Assembly: GCF_900109135.1 (NCBI RefSeq)
Contig: NZ_FNYT01000011.1
Location: forward strand, 27,535-91,534
Length of the DNA stretch: 64,000 nt
Direction of reading: 5' to 3'
Source of the DNA: Trichococcus ilyis
GTDB taxonomy: Bacteria > Bacillota > Bacilli > Lactobacillales > Aerococcaceae
In this document: positions 1 to 8,760 of the stretch, piece after piece
Layout of the letters: each line of letters opens with the position of its first letter
Position numbering within the stretch: position 1 is the stretch's first letter
Notes under the pieces: generated by a model
What the model saw: only the letters and a program-made list of their open reading frames with translations
The model's database searches: none
What the model was told of the DNA's origin: nothing
Position numbers and translations under genes: made by a program

Positions 1-270
1 TTTCTGGTCGATCGCTATCGCCGGACTCAAGCCGTCGATGCTGTCCACATCCGGTTTGTCCATCTGGCCCAGAAACTGGCGGGCATAAGCGGAAAGGCTT
101 TCCACATACCGCCTTTGCCCTTCTGCGTAAAGGGTATCGAAAGCCAATGAACTCTTTCCCGAACCGGAAAGGCCGGTCATCACGACAAGCTTATCCCGGG
201 GGATGGTGACATCTATATTCTTCAAATTGTGCGAACGGGCTCCCCGTACGATGATTTGGTCTTTTGCCAT
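1..270 (-). CDS. uvrA: Excinuclease ABC subunit A, N-terminal fragment (runs off left edge)
   Basis: First 90 codons of UvrA, the damage-sensing ATPase of nucleotide excision repair; the rest lies beyond the left edge. The start ATG is at 268-270 behind an AGAAGG ribosome site. Visible are the conserved opening ([19 protein letters not shown]) and the first Walker [10 protein letters not shown], at residues 33-41, followed by the [16 protein letters not shown] region typical of UvrA. uvrA has its own promoter with a GAAC-N4-GTTC LexA-type box (354-365). The gene upstream is a metal sensor, so uvrB is not directly upstream as it is in the Bacillus uvrBA arrangement. Confidence 0.96.
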   Translation of the reverse strand, partial: MAKDQIIVRGARSHNLKNIDVTIPRDKLVVMTGLSGSGKSSLAFDTLYAEGQRRYVESLSAYARQFLGQMDKPDVDSIDGLSPAIAIDQK

Positions 271-328
271 AATCTCAGATCCTTCTTTGACTTATTGTTT
301 TTCTTTGGTTGTGGTCTGTTTCCAGTTC

Positions 329-357
329 AGTATACCATATCCCGGCCCAAAAAGAAC
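329..357 (-). promoter_or_regulatory. uvrA promoter
   Basis: Minus-strand -10 TATACT at 329-334, preceded by TGG (extended -10 form), with a weak -35 (GTTCTT) 17 bp upstream at 352-357. The -35 overlaps the LexA-type box, the classical geometry for repression. Confidence 0.55.
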
Positions 358-365
358 ACTAGTTC
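354..365. promoter_or_regulatory. LexA/DinR-type SOS box
   Basis: GAAC-ACTA-GTTC, the GAAC-N4-GTTC core of Gram-positive LexA boxes, overlapping the -35 of uvrA. SOS control of uvrA is well known in Firmicutes; assignment here rests on motif plus position. Confidence 0.65.
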
Positions 366-412
366 GTACGGTTGTCCGCGATTGTTTCTTGCTTGTTGCC
401 GCTGTGCGTGCC

Positions 413-724
413 TCACATGGACTCTTCTTTCCTGCCATGTTCCGCATGTTCGACAGCCAAGTGCAGGATTTCATAGACATGCTGGTCATCCTGGCTATAG
501 AGGATGTTCTTCCCGTTCCTTCTGCCCTTGACCAGTTTCGCTTCGCGCAATTTCTTTAGTTGGTGGGACACCGCTGATTGCTCAAGGTCCAGTTCTTCGG
601 CGATGGCATTGACGCTCATTTCCCGATTCTCCAGTGCATGCAGGATCAAAAAACGGGTCGGATCACCGATCAATTTGAAAATTCGTGTAACATCTTGGAT
701 GGTTTCTGTCTTCAAACCTGACAT
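413..724 (-). CDS. ArsR/SmtB-family metal-sensing repressor, CzrA-like
   Basis: A 103-residue winged-helix repressor. The recognition-helix region is [19 protein letters not shown] (about residues 42-60). The C-terminal helix carries D80, H82, H93 and H96, exactly the D-x-H-x10-H-x2-H spacing of the alpha-5 zinc/cobalt site of CzrA and SmtB; the CxC motif of arsenic/cadmium sensors is absent. It should therefore release DNA on binding Zn(II) or Co(II) (inference). No metal transporter gene is adjacent in view. The ATG sits directly against its AAGG, so a TTG three codons later (713-715), with better spacing, may be the real start. Confidence 0.85.
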   Translation of the reverse strand: MSGLKTETIQDVTRIFKLIGDPTRFLILHALENREMSVNAIAEELDLEQSAVSHQLKKLREAKLVKGRRNGKNILYSQDDQHVYEILHLAVEHAEHGRKEESM

Positions 725-760
725 CCTTTCTTTTTGTCCCTATCCGTGCTTTCATTTCCT

Positions 761-769
761 ATTTTAGCA
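761..769 (-). promoter_or_regulatory. Extended -10 promoter of the CzrA-like gene
   Basis: Minus-strand TGC followed by TAAAAT, 37-45 bp upstream of the start codon; no convincing -35. One of several TGC-TATAAT-type promoters in the window. Confidence 0.45.
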
Positions 770-833
770 AACTCGTACGTTCTGTGAAAGCTATTGCCCT
801 CGCCGTGCAGGCCGCCAGCGCACCAACAAGAAA

Positions 834-871
834 AAGAGCCCTGCAGCACCTTTGGGTACCGCAAAGCTCTT
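834..871 (-). terminator. Terminator of the distal pst operon
   Basis: Hairpin just after the phoU stop: AAGAGC/GCTCTT extended by seven more pairs including wobbles (13-bp stem), followed on the minus strand by TTT-C-TT. Confidence 0.75.
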
Positions 872-880
872 GTCGCTCAA

Positions 881-1549
881 TTATAATTTATGATGGACAT
901 TCAACTCTACGACTTTTCCGGAATCGAGGTAGATGATCCATTCGGAAATATTTGTTACATAGTCCCCGATTCTTTCCAGATAAGTCGAAATGCGCATGTA
1001 GTTTGTCCCGCCCAAAACGATATCCGGGTCTTGTTTCATTTGCTCGATGCAGCTTTCATAGATTTTCTTGGCGGCAGCGTCGATCTCTGTATCCCACGCG
1101 GCAATTTCCCGCGCGCGTTCGACATCGAGGACGACATAGGCATCCAGGACTTCTTTGACCATTGCCATGACCTTCAAAGCTGTCTCCGCGATGGCCGTTT
1201 CGATATCGGCATTATGCTTTTGGCCCTTCACTTTGATCGTCGATTTTGCGATGCTGACGGCATGATCGCCGATCCGTTCCAAGTCCGCACTGGCTTTCAT
1301 CACGGTGACGATTTTGCGCAAGTCCGTAGTGACCGGCTGTTGCAAAGCAATCAATTCGAAGCATTCGATTTCCAGATCGTTCTCGAGCTTATTGATGGCA
1401 GCATCTTCGTCTATGACTAGTTGCGCCAGTTCTTTATCGTGCGTGACAAATGCGTCGATTGACTTATGGATCGCTGCATTCACCAATACACCCATCTTCA
1501 AAAAGTGAGCGTGCAAACTCTCTAATTCCTCTTCAAACACTCGTCTCAT
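881..1549 (-). CDS. phoU: Phosphate signalling accessory protein PhoU (copy 1)
   Basis: A 222-residue PhoU with two repeated three-helix bundles, each with the E/D-x-x-x-D metal-binding pattern (ADLERIGDHAVSIAK near 85 and TYLERIGDYVTNISEW near 190). PhoU couples Pst transport activity to the PhoR/PhoP kinase system and restrains phosphate uptake. The start chosen is the ATG at 1547-1549 (MRRVFEEELE), behind AAAGGGG; a longer reading frame reaches into pstB but lacks a ribosome site. Last gene of the five-gene-plus-PhoU distal pst operon. It is clearly paralogous to the second PhoU at 6347-7021. Confidence 0.95.
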   Translation of the reverse strand: MRRVFEEELESLHAHFLKMGVLVNAAIHKSIDAFVTHDKELAQLVIDEDAAINKLENDLEIECFELIALQQPVTTDLRKIVTVMKASADLERIGDHAVSIAKSTIKVKGQKHNADIETAIAETALKVMAMVKEVLDAYVVLDVERAREIAAWDTEIDAAAKKIYESCIEQMKQDPDIVLGGTNYMRISTYLERIGDYVTNISEWIIYLDSGKVVELNVHHKL

Positions 1550-1592
1550 CACAAACCAACCCCTTTGTAAATATATTTCATTATGCAACGGA

Positions 1593-2357
1593 TCAGCCGA
1601 AACGTCCAGAAATATAATCTTCCGTTTGTTTTTCTTTCGGATTCGTGAAAATTTGGCTTGTTTCACCAAACTCGATCAATTCGCCGCTCAAGAAAAAGGC
1701 GGTATTGTCAGAGATCCGCGACGCTTGCTGCATATTGTGCGTGACAATGATCATCGTGTAGTCTTCTTTCAATTCCATCAGCATGCGTTCGATCTGCGCA
1801 CTGGAAATCGGATCCAATGCGCTCGTCGGCTCGTCCAATAGGATGACTTCGGGTTCGATAGCCAATACCCGCGCGATGCAGACGCGTTGCTGTTGCCCTC
1901 CTGACAAGGACAAAGCGCTCTGATCCAATTTATCCTTGACGTCATCCCAAACCGCAGCTTTCTTCAGGCTTTCTTCCACGATCCGGGCGATTTTTTCCTT
2001 GTCCTTCATTCCGGCGATGCGCAAGCCGTAGGCCACGTTGTCGAATACCGAAAAAGGGAATGGATTTGGCTGTTGGAAAACCATGCCGACCTTTTTCCGC
2101 AACTCTACCGTGTCCATTTGCGGACTGTAGATATCCTGGCCGTTGAAGCTGATTTTCCCGGTGACCGTCACATCCGGAATCAGGTCGTTCATGCGATTGA
2201 GGGTCCGCAAATACGTGGATTTGCCGCATCCGCTCGGCCCGATCAACGCCGTGATTTCTTTTTTGTAAAAATCAAGCGAAATACCCTTCAGCGCCTCGTT
2301 CTTACCGTAATATAGATGTACATCACGCGTTTCAATAATGGGTTTTGTGCTGTTCAC
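1593..2357 (-). CDS. pstB: Phosphate ABC transporter ATP-binding protein PstB (third of three)
   Basis: A 254-residue ATPase energising the PstCA channel on the cytoplasmic face. Walker [10 protein letters not shown] is at 40-48, the signature LSGGQQQR at 151-158, Walker B VILLDEP at 171-177, and the H-loop IIVTHN follows. NRMND and FQQPNPFP are PstB hallmarks. It starts with GTG behind AGGAGG, 12 bp after another pstB. Two pstB genes in one operon mirror Bacillus pstBA-pstBB; whether the two work as a heterodimer or as alternatives cannot be told here. Confidence 0.95.
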   Translation of the reverse strand: MNSTKPIIETRDVHLYYGKNEALKGISLDFYKKEITALIGPSGCGKSTYLRTLNRMNDLIPDVTVTGKISFNGQDIYSPQMDTVELRKKVGMVFQQPNPFPFSVFDNVAYGLRIAGMKDKEKIARIVEESLKKAAVWDDVKDKLDQSALSLSGGQQQRVCIARVLAIEPEVILLDEPTSALDPISSAQIERMLMELKEDYTMIIVTHNMQQASRISDNTAFFLSGELIEFGETSQIFTNPKEKQTEDYISGRFG

Positions 2358-2369
2358 GTTGCTTTCCTC

Positions 2370-3176
2370 CTAGCCGAAATGCCCAGAAACATAATCTTCC
2401 GTCTGTTGGATTTTCGGACGGGTAAAGATTTTTCTGGTCTCATCATATTCAATGACATTGCCCAAATAGAAGAACGCCGTATAGTCACTGATTCGGGATG
2501 CTTGTTGCATATTGTGCGTTACAATGATGATCGTATATTTTTCCTTCAGTTCCAGCAATGTTTCTTCGACTTGGGAAGTCGAAATCGGATCCAATGCGCT
2601 GGCCGGTTCATCCAAGAGCAGGATATCCGGCTTCAAGGCGATCGCCCGTGCGATGCAAAGTCGCTGCTGTTGGCCCCCGGAAAGCGCTAAGGCGCTCTTG
2701 TTCAGCTGATCCTTCACTTGGTCCCAGAGGGCAGCTTGTTTCAGGCTGGTTTCAACGATTTCGTCCAACGCCGCTTTGTCCTTCAGGCCATGCCTTTTCA
2801 ATGCGAAAGCGATGTTCTCATAGATCGATTTGCTGAAAGGATTCGGTCGTTGGAACACCATGCCGATGTTTTTGCGCATCTCGAACACATCGATTTCAGG
2901 CACATTCACATCGATGCCTTGATAAATGATTTCCCCGGTCACCCTTGCTCCCGCCACAGTGTCATTCATCCGGTTCAGCGAACGCAGATAGGTGGACTTG
3001 CCGCACCCGCTCGGCCCGATCAGCGAGGTGATCTTATTCTTTTCAAATTCCATGGAAACGCCTTTGATCGCTTCAAAGTCACCGTAAAAAACATGCAGAT
3101 CATTTGTTTTGAGGGCAACATCAGCATCCGGACGCATCCGGATGATATTCGTTTCCAGTGTTTTTCCATTTCCCAT
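2370..3176 (-). CDS. pstB: Phosphate ABC transporter ATP-binding protein PstB (second of three)
   Basis: A 268-residue PstB ATPase. Walker [10 protein letters not shown] is at 54-62, followed by LSGGQQQR, the Walker B ILLLDEP and IIIVTHN. It has about 15 more N-terminal residues than its neighbour. The start is the ATG at 3174-3176, eight bases after AAGGAGG; an in-frame TTG further upstream would place the ribosome site inside the protein. The TAG stop is part of the ribosome site of the following pstB, suggesting translational coupling. Confidence 0.95.
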   Translation of the reverse strand: MGNGKTLETNIIRMRPDADVALKTNDLHVFYGDFEAIKGVSMEFEKNKITSLIGPSGCGKSTYLRSLNRMNDTVAGARVTGEIIYQGIDVNVPEIDVFEMRKNIGMVFQRPNPFSKSIYENIAFALKRHGLKDKAALDEIVETSLKQAALWDQVKDQLNKSALALSGGQQQRLCIARAIALKPDILLLDEPASALDPISTSQVEETLLELKEKYTIIIVTHNMQQASRISDYTAFFYLGNVIEYDETRKIFTRPKIQQTEDYVSGHFG

Positions 3177-3209
3177 CAAGGGTTCCTCCTTCAAGTCAAT
3201 TTTCCGGTT

Positions 3210-4100
3210 TTATGCAGAAGTAGCCTTTTTCTGCAATCTTCTGCCCAAGCTTCTTGCAGTCAGATTGAAGATGAGGACAGCCAATACCAATACTGCCGAA
3301 GCTCCGGCCGATACTTCCGCTCCATCCGGCTTCACGCCTTCACTGTTGATCTTCCAGATGTGCACAGCCAATGTTTCGGCAGGTCGGAAAATGTTTAAAG
3401 GACTTGTGATGGACCGCGGATTCCAGTTTGTGAAATCCAAAGCCGGCGCGCTCTGCCCGGCTGTATAGATCAAGGCGGCGGCTTCACCGAATATCCGCCC
3501 CGCAGCCAGAATCATCCCCGTCAGAATGCCCGGCAAGGCAGCCGGCAGAATGATCCGCGTCACGGTCTCCCAACGCGAAAGGCCCAACGCCAACCCGGCC
3601 TCGCGTTGCGAAGTAGGGATCGCCCGCAAGGAGTCTTCGATTGTCCGCGTCAGAAGCGGCAGATTGAAGATGGTCAATGACAAAGCACCCGAAAGGATCG
3701 AGAAGCCAAAATCATACTGGATGACGAAAATCAGGAATCCGAAGAGACCGACGACGACGGACGGCAAAGAGCTCAAAACTTCGATAGCCGTACGGATGAT
3801 ATCCGTGAACCAATTTTGGGGAGCATATTCCGAAAGGTAAATCGCAGCCCCCAGCGCAAGCGGTGTACTGATCAGCAATGTCAGGACCAAAAGATAAAAG
3901 GAATTGAATAATTGCACTCCGATTCCGCCGCCGATTTGGAAGGATTTCGCCGGTGCCGTCAAAAATTCCCATGAAAACTGAGGCAGGCCGCGCCACAGGA
4001 TGAAAAGCAGCAAGCTTGCCAAAATAAGGATGATCGTGCCGGAAAACAAGTAAATCAGGCCGACCATGAATTTGTCTACTTTTTTGGGATTCAGGTTCAT
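3210..4100 (-). CDS. pstA: Phosphate ABC transporter permease PstA (distal operon)
   Basis: A 296-residue membrane permease with about six hydrophobic segments and the EAA-type loop (TSQREAGLALGLSRWETVTRIILPAALPGILTG) that contacts PstB. With PstC it forms the inner-membrane phosphate channel. Its ATG overlaps the pstC stop by four bases (ATGA), so the two subunits are coupled. The C-terminal segment carries the long external loop usual in PstA. Confidence 0.94.
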   Translation of the reverse strand: MNLNPKKVDKFMVGLIYLFSGTIILILASLLLFILWRGLPQFSWEFLTAPAKSFQIGGGIGVQLFNSFYLLVLTLLISTPLALGAAIYLSEYAPQNWFTDIIRTAIEVLSSLPSVVVGLFGFLIFVIQYDFGFSILSGALSLTIFNLPLLTRTIEDSLRAIPTSQREAGLALGLSRWETVTRIILPAALPGILTGMILAAGRIFGEAAALIYTAGQSAPALDFTNWNPRSITSPLNIFRPAETLAVHIWKINSEGVKPDGAEVSAGASAVLVLAVLIFNLTARSLGRRLQKKATSA

Positions 4101-5020
4101 TTTTTTACGGCTCCTTTCTTACCGATGTAACGCGTTAAAATGTTGAAGAACAGAGCCATCAATAATAGGATGGTCGCCAATGACCAGAGCACATTGTTTT
4201 CCAACGTCCCCATCACCGTGTTCCCCATGCTCATCGTCAAAATACTGGTCAATGTCGATGCGGGGGTGACCAGGCTGGTCGGCATCAAAGTCGCATTTCC
4301 GATGACCATCTGAACGGCCAAGGCTTCACCGAACGCACGCGCCATTCCGAATACGACTGCCGTCAGCAGGCCCGGGGTCGCTGCCCGCAGCACCACTTTA
4401 TAAATGGTCTGCCAGCGCGTTCCTCCCATAGCCAGGGAAGCTTCGCGGTAATGACGGGGGACCGCATTTAAAGCATCCACCGACATGCTGGTCACAGTCG
4501 GCAAAATCATGACGAACAGAACCAGGGTGGATGATAAGATACCGAACCCAGTGCCGCCGAACAAAGAACGGACCAACGGCACGACGACGGTCAGGCCGAT
4601 GAAGCCGTATACGACCGACGGGATACCGACAAGCAGTTCGATGACCGGCTGCAGAATTTTTTTGCCGGATTTCGGCGAAATTTCCGTCATGAACAGCGCT
4701 GCCGCCACAGCAAACGGCGTCGCCAAAGCTGCGGAAATCAGCGTGACCAAAAATGAGCCCGCAATCATCGGCAGGGCGCCGACCAATGGCGTGCCGTCTT
4801 TAGCGACGGTGCCGGGATTCCAGATGCTCTTCGTCAAAAAATCCCCCAGTGATATGCCATCCGTGACAAAAGTGGATATCCCTTTGCTGGTGACAAAATA
4901 GAGAATGGACAGCACGATGAAGACGATGACTGTCGTGCTGATCAGACTGATGGTACGTCCAAATGATTCCAATCTGCGTTTACTAGACTTTTTCATTAAG
5001 TTTCCTGGTGTCATTTCCAA
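4097..5020 (-). CDS. pstC: Phosphate ABC transporter permease PstC (distal operon)
   Basis: A 307-residue permease, partner of PstA. It has an N-terminal membrane anchor near 24-46 and the EAA loop HYREASLAMGGTRWQTIYKVVL. GSFLVTLISAALATPFAVAAALFMTE matches the conserved first core helix of PstC. The likely start is TTG at 5018-5020, about seven bases after GAGGAGG; ATG codons three and nine residues later are possible but spaced too far. A 94-bp gap without other genes separates it from pstS. Confidence 0.93.
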   Translation of the reverse strand: MEMTPGNLMKKSSKRRLESFGRTISLISTTVIVFIVLSILYFVTSKGISTFVTDGISLGDFLTKSIWNPGTVAKDGTPLVGALPMIAGSFLVTLISAALATPFAVAAALFMTEISPKSGKKILQPVIELLVGIPSVVYGFIGLTVVVPLVRSLFGGTGFGILSSTLVLFVMILPTVTSMSVDALNAVPRHYREASLAMGGTRWQTIYKVVLRAATPGLLTAVVFGMARAFGEALAVQMVIGNATLMPTSLVTPASTLTSILTMSMGNTVMGTLENNVLWSLATILLLMALFFNILTRYIGKKGAVKK

Positions 5021-5114
5021 GAGAAACCCTCCTCTTAAACTTTGAGCCGCAACGAAAAGCGCCGTCCTTCGAAAAGGCGGCCGCCTTCCATCGCAATGAT
5101 ATTTCAGTTGCCTG

Positions 5115-5975
5115 CTATTCGATCGGCGTCACATTTCCTTCGATGTCCCTGTCGACCTTCATTTGCGTTGAAGGAATGTAGCCCAGTGCTTCGATCAGAT
5201 TGCCTTGCACATCTTCCGACAGCATGTAATCCAGGAATTCTTTCGTCAATCCCGTAGGTTCACCCTTCGTGTACATATGTTCATAAGCCCAGATGACCCA
5301 AGCATTTGTCGCCACGTTCTCCGGAGTAGGTTCCACGCCGTCGATCGACAGCGGCTTGACATCCTCATTCACATATGAGAACGAGACATAGCTGATGGTG
5401 CCTGGTGTTGAAGCAACAATCTGACGGACGGTTCCGTTCGATTCCTGCTCCTGCGTGATGATGCTTTCTTCCCCTGCCAGAACCCACTTATCAAAGGTCG
5501 CCCGGGTTCCGCTGCCCTTCGCGCGGTTCAAAACAACGATCGGCAGATCCTTTCCGCCCAGCTCGGACCAATTGCTGTATTTGCCGGTAAAGATGCCGCG
5601 CAGCTCTTCCATGGAAAGATCGGTTACGCCGACTCCCGGCGTCACGATCGGCGTGATGCCGACGACAGCGACGCGGTGATCCACCAATTGGCTGGCATCG
5701 ATCCCTTCCCTCTCTTCAGCAAAAATATCCGAATTTCCGATATCGACTGCACCTGCGGCAATCTGACTCAAGCCGGTTCCGGTTCCGCCGCCTTGGACAT
5801 TGATGAATTTGCCCAGATTTTCCGCGCTGAATTGTTCCCCTGCGGCTTCCACCAACGGTTGCAGCGCCGAAGAGCCTACCGCCGTGATCGATTCCTCATC
5901 GACTACAGGTCCGCATGCGGACAACGAAAATGCGGCAGCAAGACTGACTATGGCCGTAACGTATTTTAATTTCAT
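5115..5975 (-). CDS. pstS: Phosphate-binding lipoprotein PstS (distal operon)
   Basis: A 286-residue solute-binding protein that captures phosphate outside the membrane and delivers it to PstCA. It has a lipoprotein signal peptide with lipobox SLSAC (acylated Cys21). The mature part has the PBP-like features GSSALQPLVEAAG, GGGTGTGLSQIAAG and RAKGSGTRATFDKW, which bind phosphate through Ser/Thr/Arg. The start is the ATG at 5973-5975, behind GGGAGG. First gene of the distal operon, under a PhoP box at 6032-6070. Only modestly similar to the second PstS at 9776-10741. Confidence 0.94.
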   Translation of the reverse strand: MKLKYVTAIVSLAAAFSLSACGPVVDEESITAVGSSALQPLVEAAGEQFSAENLGKFINVQGGGTGTGLSQIAAGAVDIGNSDIFAEEREGIDASQLVDHRVAVVGITPIVTPGVGVTDLSMEELRGIFTGKYSNWSELGGKDLPIVVLNRAKGSGTRATFDKWVLAGEESIITQEQESNGTVRQIVASTPGTISYVSFSYVNEDVKPLSIDGVEPTPENVATNAWVIWAYEHMYTKGEPTGLTKEFLDYMLSEDVQGNLIEALGYIPSTQMKVDRDIEGNVTPIE

Positions 5976-6031
5976 TGTGTACCTCCCATGTATTTGCACT
6001 GAACACATACTTATCCATCGTAACGAAAGTT

Positions 6032-6070
6032 TGTAAATGTTTCGTATCACTTTTGTAAATTTTATGTAAA
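6032..6070 (-). promoter_or_regulatory. PhoP box array upstream of the distal pst operon
   Basis: On the minus strand TTTACA occurs at 6065-6070, 6054-6059 and 6032-6037, with a degenerate copy at 6043-6048, all on an exact 11-bp register. This is the TT(A/T)ACA direct-repeat geometry of Bacillus PhoP boxes, 57-95 bp upstream of the pstS start, where it would stand in for a -35. The region 5976-6031 should hold the -10 and leader but no strong -10 was fixed. Confidence 0.75.
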
Positions 6071-6266
6071 TCCATCATGTATTTTATTGACGGAGCATTG
6101 TCATGTTGATTTTGGGTTATTTTTCCGTAAATTCCCCCAATAATCATCCATATTATAACAAATTGCCTGAACGCTTGTCTTATATCTCGTACAGAAATAA
6201 ATATTACATTTTCATGAGTATTTTCAATACTGCCATACGGCAGTCCTCATTCCGGAAAGCGCAAAA

Positions 6267-6316
6267 AAGCCGGGAGGGCTGCGCGATCAGTTCCGATCGC
6301 GCAGCCCTCCCGGCTT
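6267..6316 (-). terminator. Strong terminator of the proximal pst operon (bidirectional)
   Basis: A perfect 22-bp stem (arms 6267-6288 and 6295-6316) with loop AGTTCC, followed by TTTTTT on the minus strand and by a T run on the plus strand. It lies just after phoU copy 2 and separates the two pst operons. Confidence 0.93.
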
Positions 6317-6346
6317 GATTTTTTTGACTCAATAAGCATAAATCTT

Positions 6347-7021
6347 TTAGTCTTCGAATTTGTTGTTTGTGTTCAATTCGATTATTTTCCCTGTCCCCAG
6401 ATAAATGATCCATTCGCAGATGTTCGTTACATAATCGCCGATCCGTTCCAGATAACCGGTGACCATGATGTAATCGGTGGCACCCAGAACGAGTTCAGGG
6501 TCCAGCTTCATTTCTTCGATAGCGCGCTCATAGATCCGTTCGGCATCCTGATCGACCAATTTATCGCTCAAAGCTACTTCTTTGGCCTTCTCGATATCCG
6601 TTTTGATATAGGCGGTCAGAACTTCCTCCACCATGATTTTAACCTTCTCCGACTGCTCGGCGATGGCTGTTTCGATATCGGAATTGCGCTTGTTCCCTTT
6701 AACCCGGATGGTGGATTTCGCGATACTGACGGCATGATCCGCCATCCGTTCCAGATCCGCGCATGCCTTCATGATGGTAACGATTCTGCGGAGGTTACCG
6801 GTGACCGGTTGGTGCAACGCGATCAATTCAAAGCATCTTTTCTCGATTTCTGCTTCTCTTTGGTTGATGGCGGCATCATGCGCGATCACTTCTGCGGCAA
6901 GCTCTTTATCATGATTCACAAAACCTTTAACGGAAATATAGATCGCTTCGTTCACCATTTTCCCCATTTCAGAGAAAAGTACGTGCAGATCCTGCAATTC
7001 TTCTTCAAAAATTTTTCTCAT
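6347..7021 (-). CDS. phoU: Phosphate signalling accessory protein PhoU (copy 2)
   Basis: A 224-residue PhoU closing the proximal pst operon. It shows the same two-bundle plan as copy 1, with ADLERMADHAVSIAK and GYLERIGDYVTNICEW as metal-binding helices. It is similar to copy 1 over its entire length, which supports duplication of a whole pst-phoU unit. It begins with MRKIFEEEL behind GGGGGC at 7026-7031. Having one PhoU per transporter suggests that each PhoU is matched to its own Pst complex (inference). Confidence 0.95.
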   Translation of the reverse strand: MRKIFEEELQDLHVLFSEMGKMVNEAIYISVKGFVNHDKELAAEVIAHDAAINQREAEIEKRCFELIALHQPVTGNLRRIVTIMKACADLERMADHAVSIAKSTIRVKGNKRNSDIETAIAEQSEKVKIMVEEVLTAYIKTDIEKAKEVALSDKLVDQDAERIYERAIEEMKLDPELVLGATDYIMVTGYLERIGDYVTNICEWIIYLGTGKIIELNTNNKFED

Positions 7022-7087
7022 TTTTTCGCCCCCTGTTACCTATCGTTATGCATCACAGTGCATCATTGACTCCATTATAGCCCAGTC

Positions 7088-7870
7088 TTAACCGAATTTG
7101 CCAGAGATATAATCATCTGTGCGTTTATCATTCGGATTGGAATAAATGATTTCCGTCTTATCATATTCTACCACTTCTCCATTCAAAAAGAAGGCCGTTT
7201 GGTCCGAAATGCGGGCTGCCTGCTGCATATTATGGGTCACGATGATGATGCTGTAGTCTTTTTTCAGAGTCTGGATCAGGTCTTCCACTTTGGAAGTCGA
7301 AATCGGATCCAAAGCGGAAGTAGGCTCATCCATCAGAAGGACTTCCGGTTCCACCGCCAAACTTCTGGCGATGCACAGCCGCTGCTGCTGCCCACCGGAC
7401 AGTCCGAAGGCATTTTCCTTCAGACGGTCTTTCACTTCGTCCCAAAGAGCGGCGCCCTTCAAGCTTTTTTCGACGACCTCATCCAGTACCGTCTTATCTT
7501 TTACGCCGTGGATTTTAGGACCATAAGCGATATTCTCGTATATCGATTTCGGGAATGGGTTCGGTTTCTGGAAGACCATCCCGACATCCGTCCGCAGTTG
7601 CTCCACTTTGTAACGCGGATCAAAAATATTCTGCTCATTGTAATTGATCGATCCGGTCATCTTTACGCTGGGAACCAGTTCGACCATCCGGTTCAAAGTC
7701 TTGATGAAAGTGGATTTTCCGCAGCCGGACGGTCCGATGATCGCCGTGACTTCCTTCGTGGGAATATCCAGTTGGATATTTTTCAATGCATGTGTGTTGC
7801 CGTACCATAAATTAAAATCCTTCACTGTGTATATCATTTTTTTGTCTTTTAAGCTCACTTCTGGATTCAA
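7088..7870 (-). CDS. pstB: Phosphate ABC transporter ATP-binding protein PstB (proximal operon)
   Basis: A 260-residue PstB ATPase: Walker [10 protein letters not shown] at 46-54, then [26 protein letters not shown], the Walker B VLLMDEP and IIIVTHN. It is the only ATPase gene of this operon, unlike the distal operon, which has two. The likely start is TTG at 7868-7870, spaced correctly from AGGAGGG; the next ATG is at residue 12. It lies 17 bp after pstA. Confidence 0.95.
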   Translation of the reverse strand: MNPEVSLKDKKMIYTVKDFNLWYGNTHALKNIQLDIPTKEVTAIIGPSGCGKSTFIKTLNRMVELVPSVKMTGSINYNEQNIFDPRYKVEQLRTDVGMVFQKPNPFPKSIYENIAYGPKIHGVKDKTVLDEVVEKSLKGAALWDEVKDRLKENAFGLSGGQQQRLCIARSLAVEPEVLLMDEPTSALDPISTSKVEDLIQTLKKDYSIIIVTHNMQQAARISDQTAFFLNGEVVEYDKTEIIYSNPNDKRTDDYISGKFG

Positions 7871-7887
7871 ATGAGTACCCTCCTAAT

Positions 7888-8760
7888 TTAATAACGCTTC
7901 GAAAATTTATTGCGGATGTAGATCGCCAATGAATTCATAATGACCAACATCAGCATCAAGACAATGCTTCCGGCTGCAGCGACCGCCTGGAATTCTTCTT
8001 GCGGCCGCCCTGCCCAGTTGAAGATTTGGATCGGCATGGCCGTGAACCCGGACCAGATGCTTTCCGGTACATAGGCAATGAAAGTCATCGCTCCGATCAT
8101 CAACAGCGGTGCCGTCTCTCCGACTGCCCTTGATAGAGCCAAAATCGATCCGGTAAGGATACCGGGCACGGCTGCCGGAAGAACGACAGTCCGGATTGTC
8201 TGCCATTTGGTGGCGCCCATCGCATAAGAGGCTTCATACTGCTCCTTCGGGATGGCACGGATAGCTTCCTGGCTCGAAACGACAATGACCGGCAAAATCA
8301 TCAAACTCATCGTCAGACCGCCCGCCAGGACGCTCCGGCCCATTTCCAACAAACGGACGAATACAGTCAGTCCCAAGAGCCCGAAAACAATCGACGGGAC
8401 CCCGGAAAGGTTCGAGATATTCAACTCGATGAAATGCGTGAATTTGTTGTCAGGAGCATATTCCTCCAGATAGATCGCCGTTCCGACGCCCAGAAGGAGC
8501 GACAACGGGGCGACGATGGCCATGATCCTGACTGTTCCGTAGATGGCAGCCTTAATGCCGGCATCCTCCGGTTTTCTGGAGGCATAGTTTTTCAGAAAGT
8601 CCCAATCAAGATAGCCGGTCCCTTGCGAAACAATCCGCATGACCAGAATGGCCAAGACGACGATACCGAAGAAAGTCGCCAAAAAAAAGAGCCCTTTGAT
8701 TACGCTGTTCAGCAATAACCGATTGTTGATTCTGTTGTTGTTCTTTTCCACTAATTTCAT
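7888..8760 (-). CDS. pstA: Phosphate ABC transporter permease PstA (proximal operon)
   Basis: A 290-residue permease with an N-terminal membrane helix, the core helices and the EAA loop EQYEASYAMGATKWQTIRTVVLPAAVPGILTG. The ATG at 8758-8760 shares its A with the TGA stop of pstC (TGATG), which implies coupled translation; AGGGAGG lies seven bases upstream. Compared with the distal PstA it has a different N-terminus and loop sequences, so the duplication is old. Confidence 0.94.
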   Translation of the reverse strand: MKLVEKNNNRINNRLLLNSVIKGLFFLATFFGIVVLAILVMRIVSQGTGYLDWDFLKNYASRKPEDAGIKAAIYGTVRIMAIVAPLSLLLGVGTAIYLEEYAPDNKFTHFIELNISNLSGVPSIVFGLLGLTVFVRLLEMGRSVLAGGLTMSLMILPVIVVSSQEAIRAIPKEQYEASYAMGATKWQTIRTVVLPAAVPGILTGSILALSRAVGETAPLLMIGAMTFIAYVPESIWSGFTAMPIQIFNWAGRPQEEFQAVAAAGSIVLMLMLVIMNSLAIYIRNKFSKRY

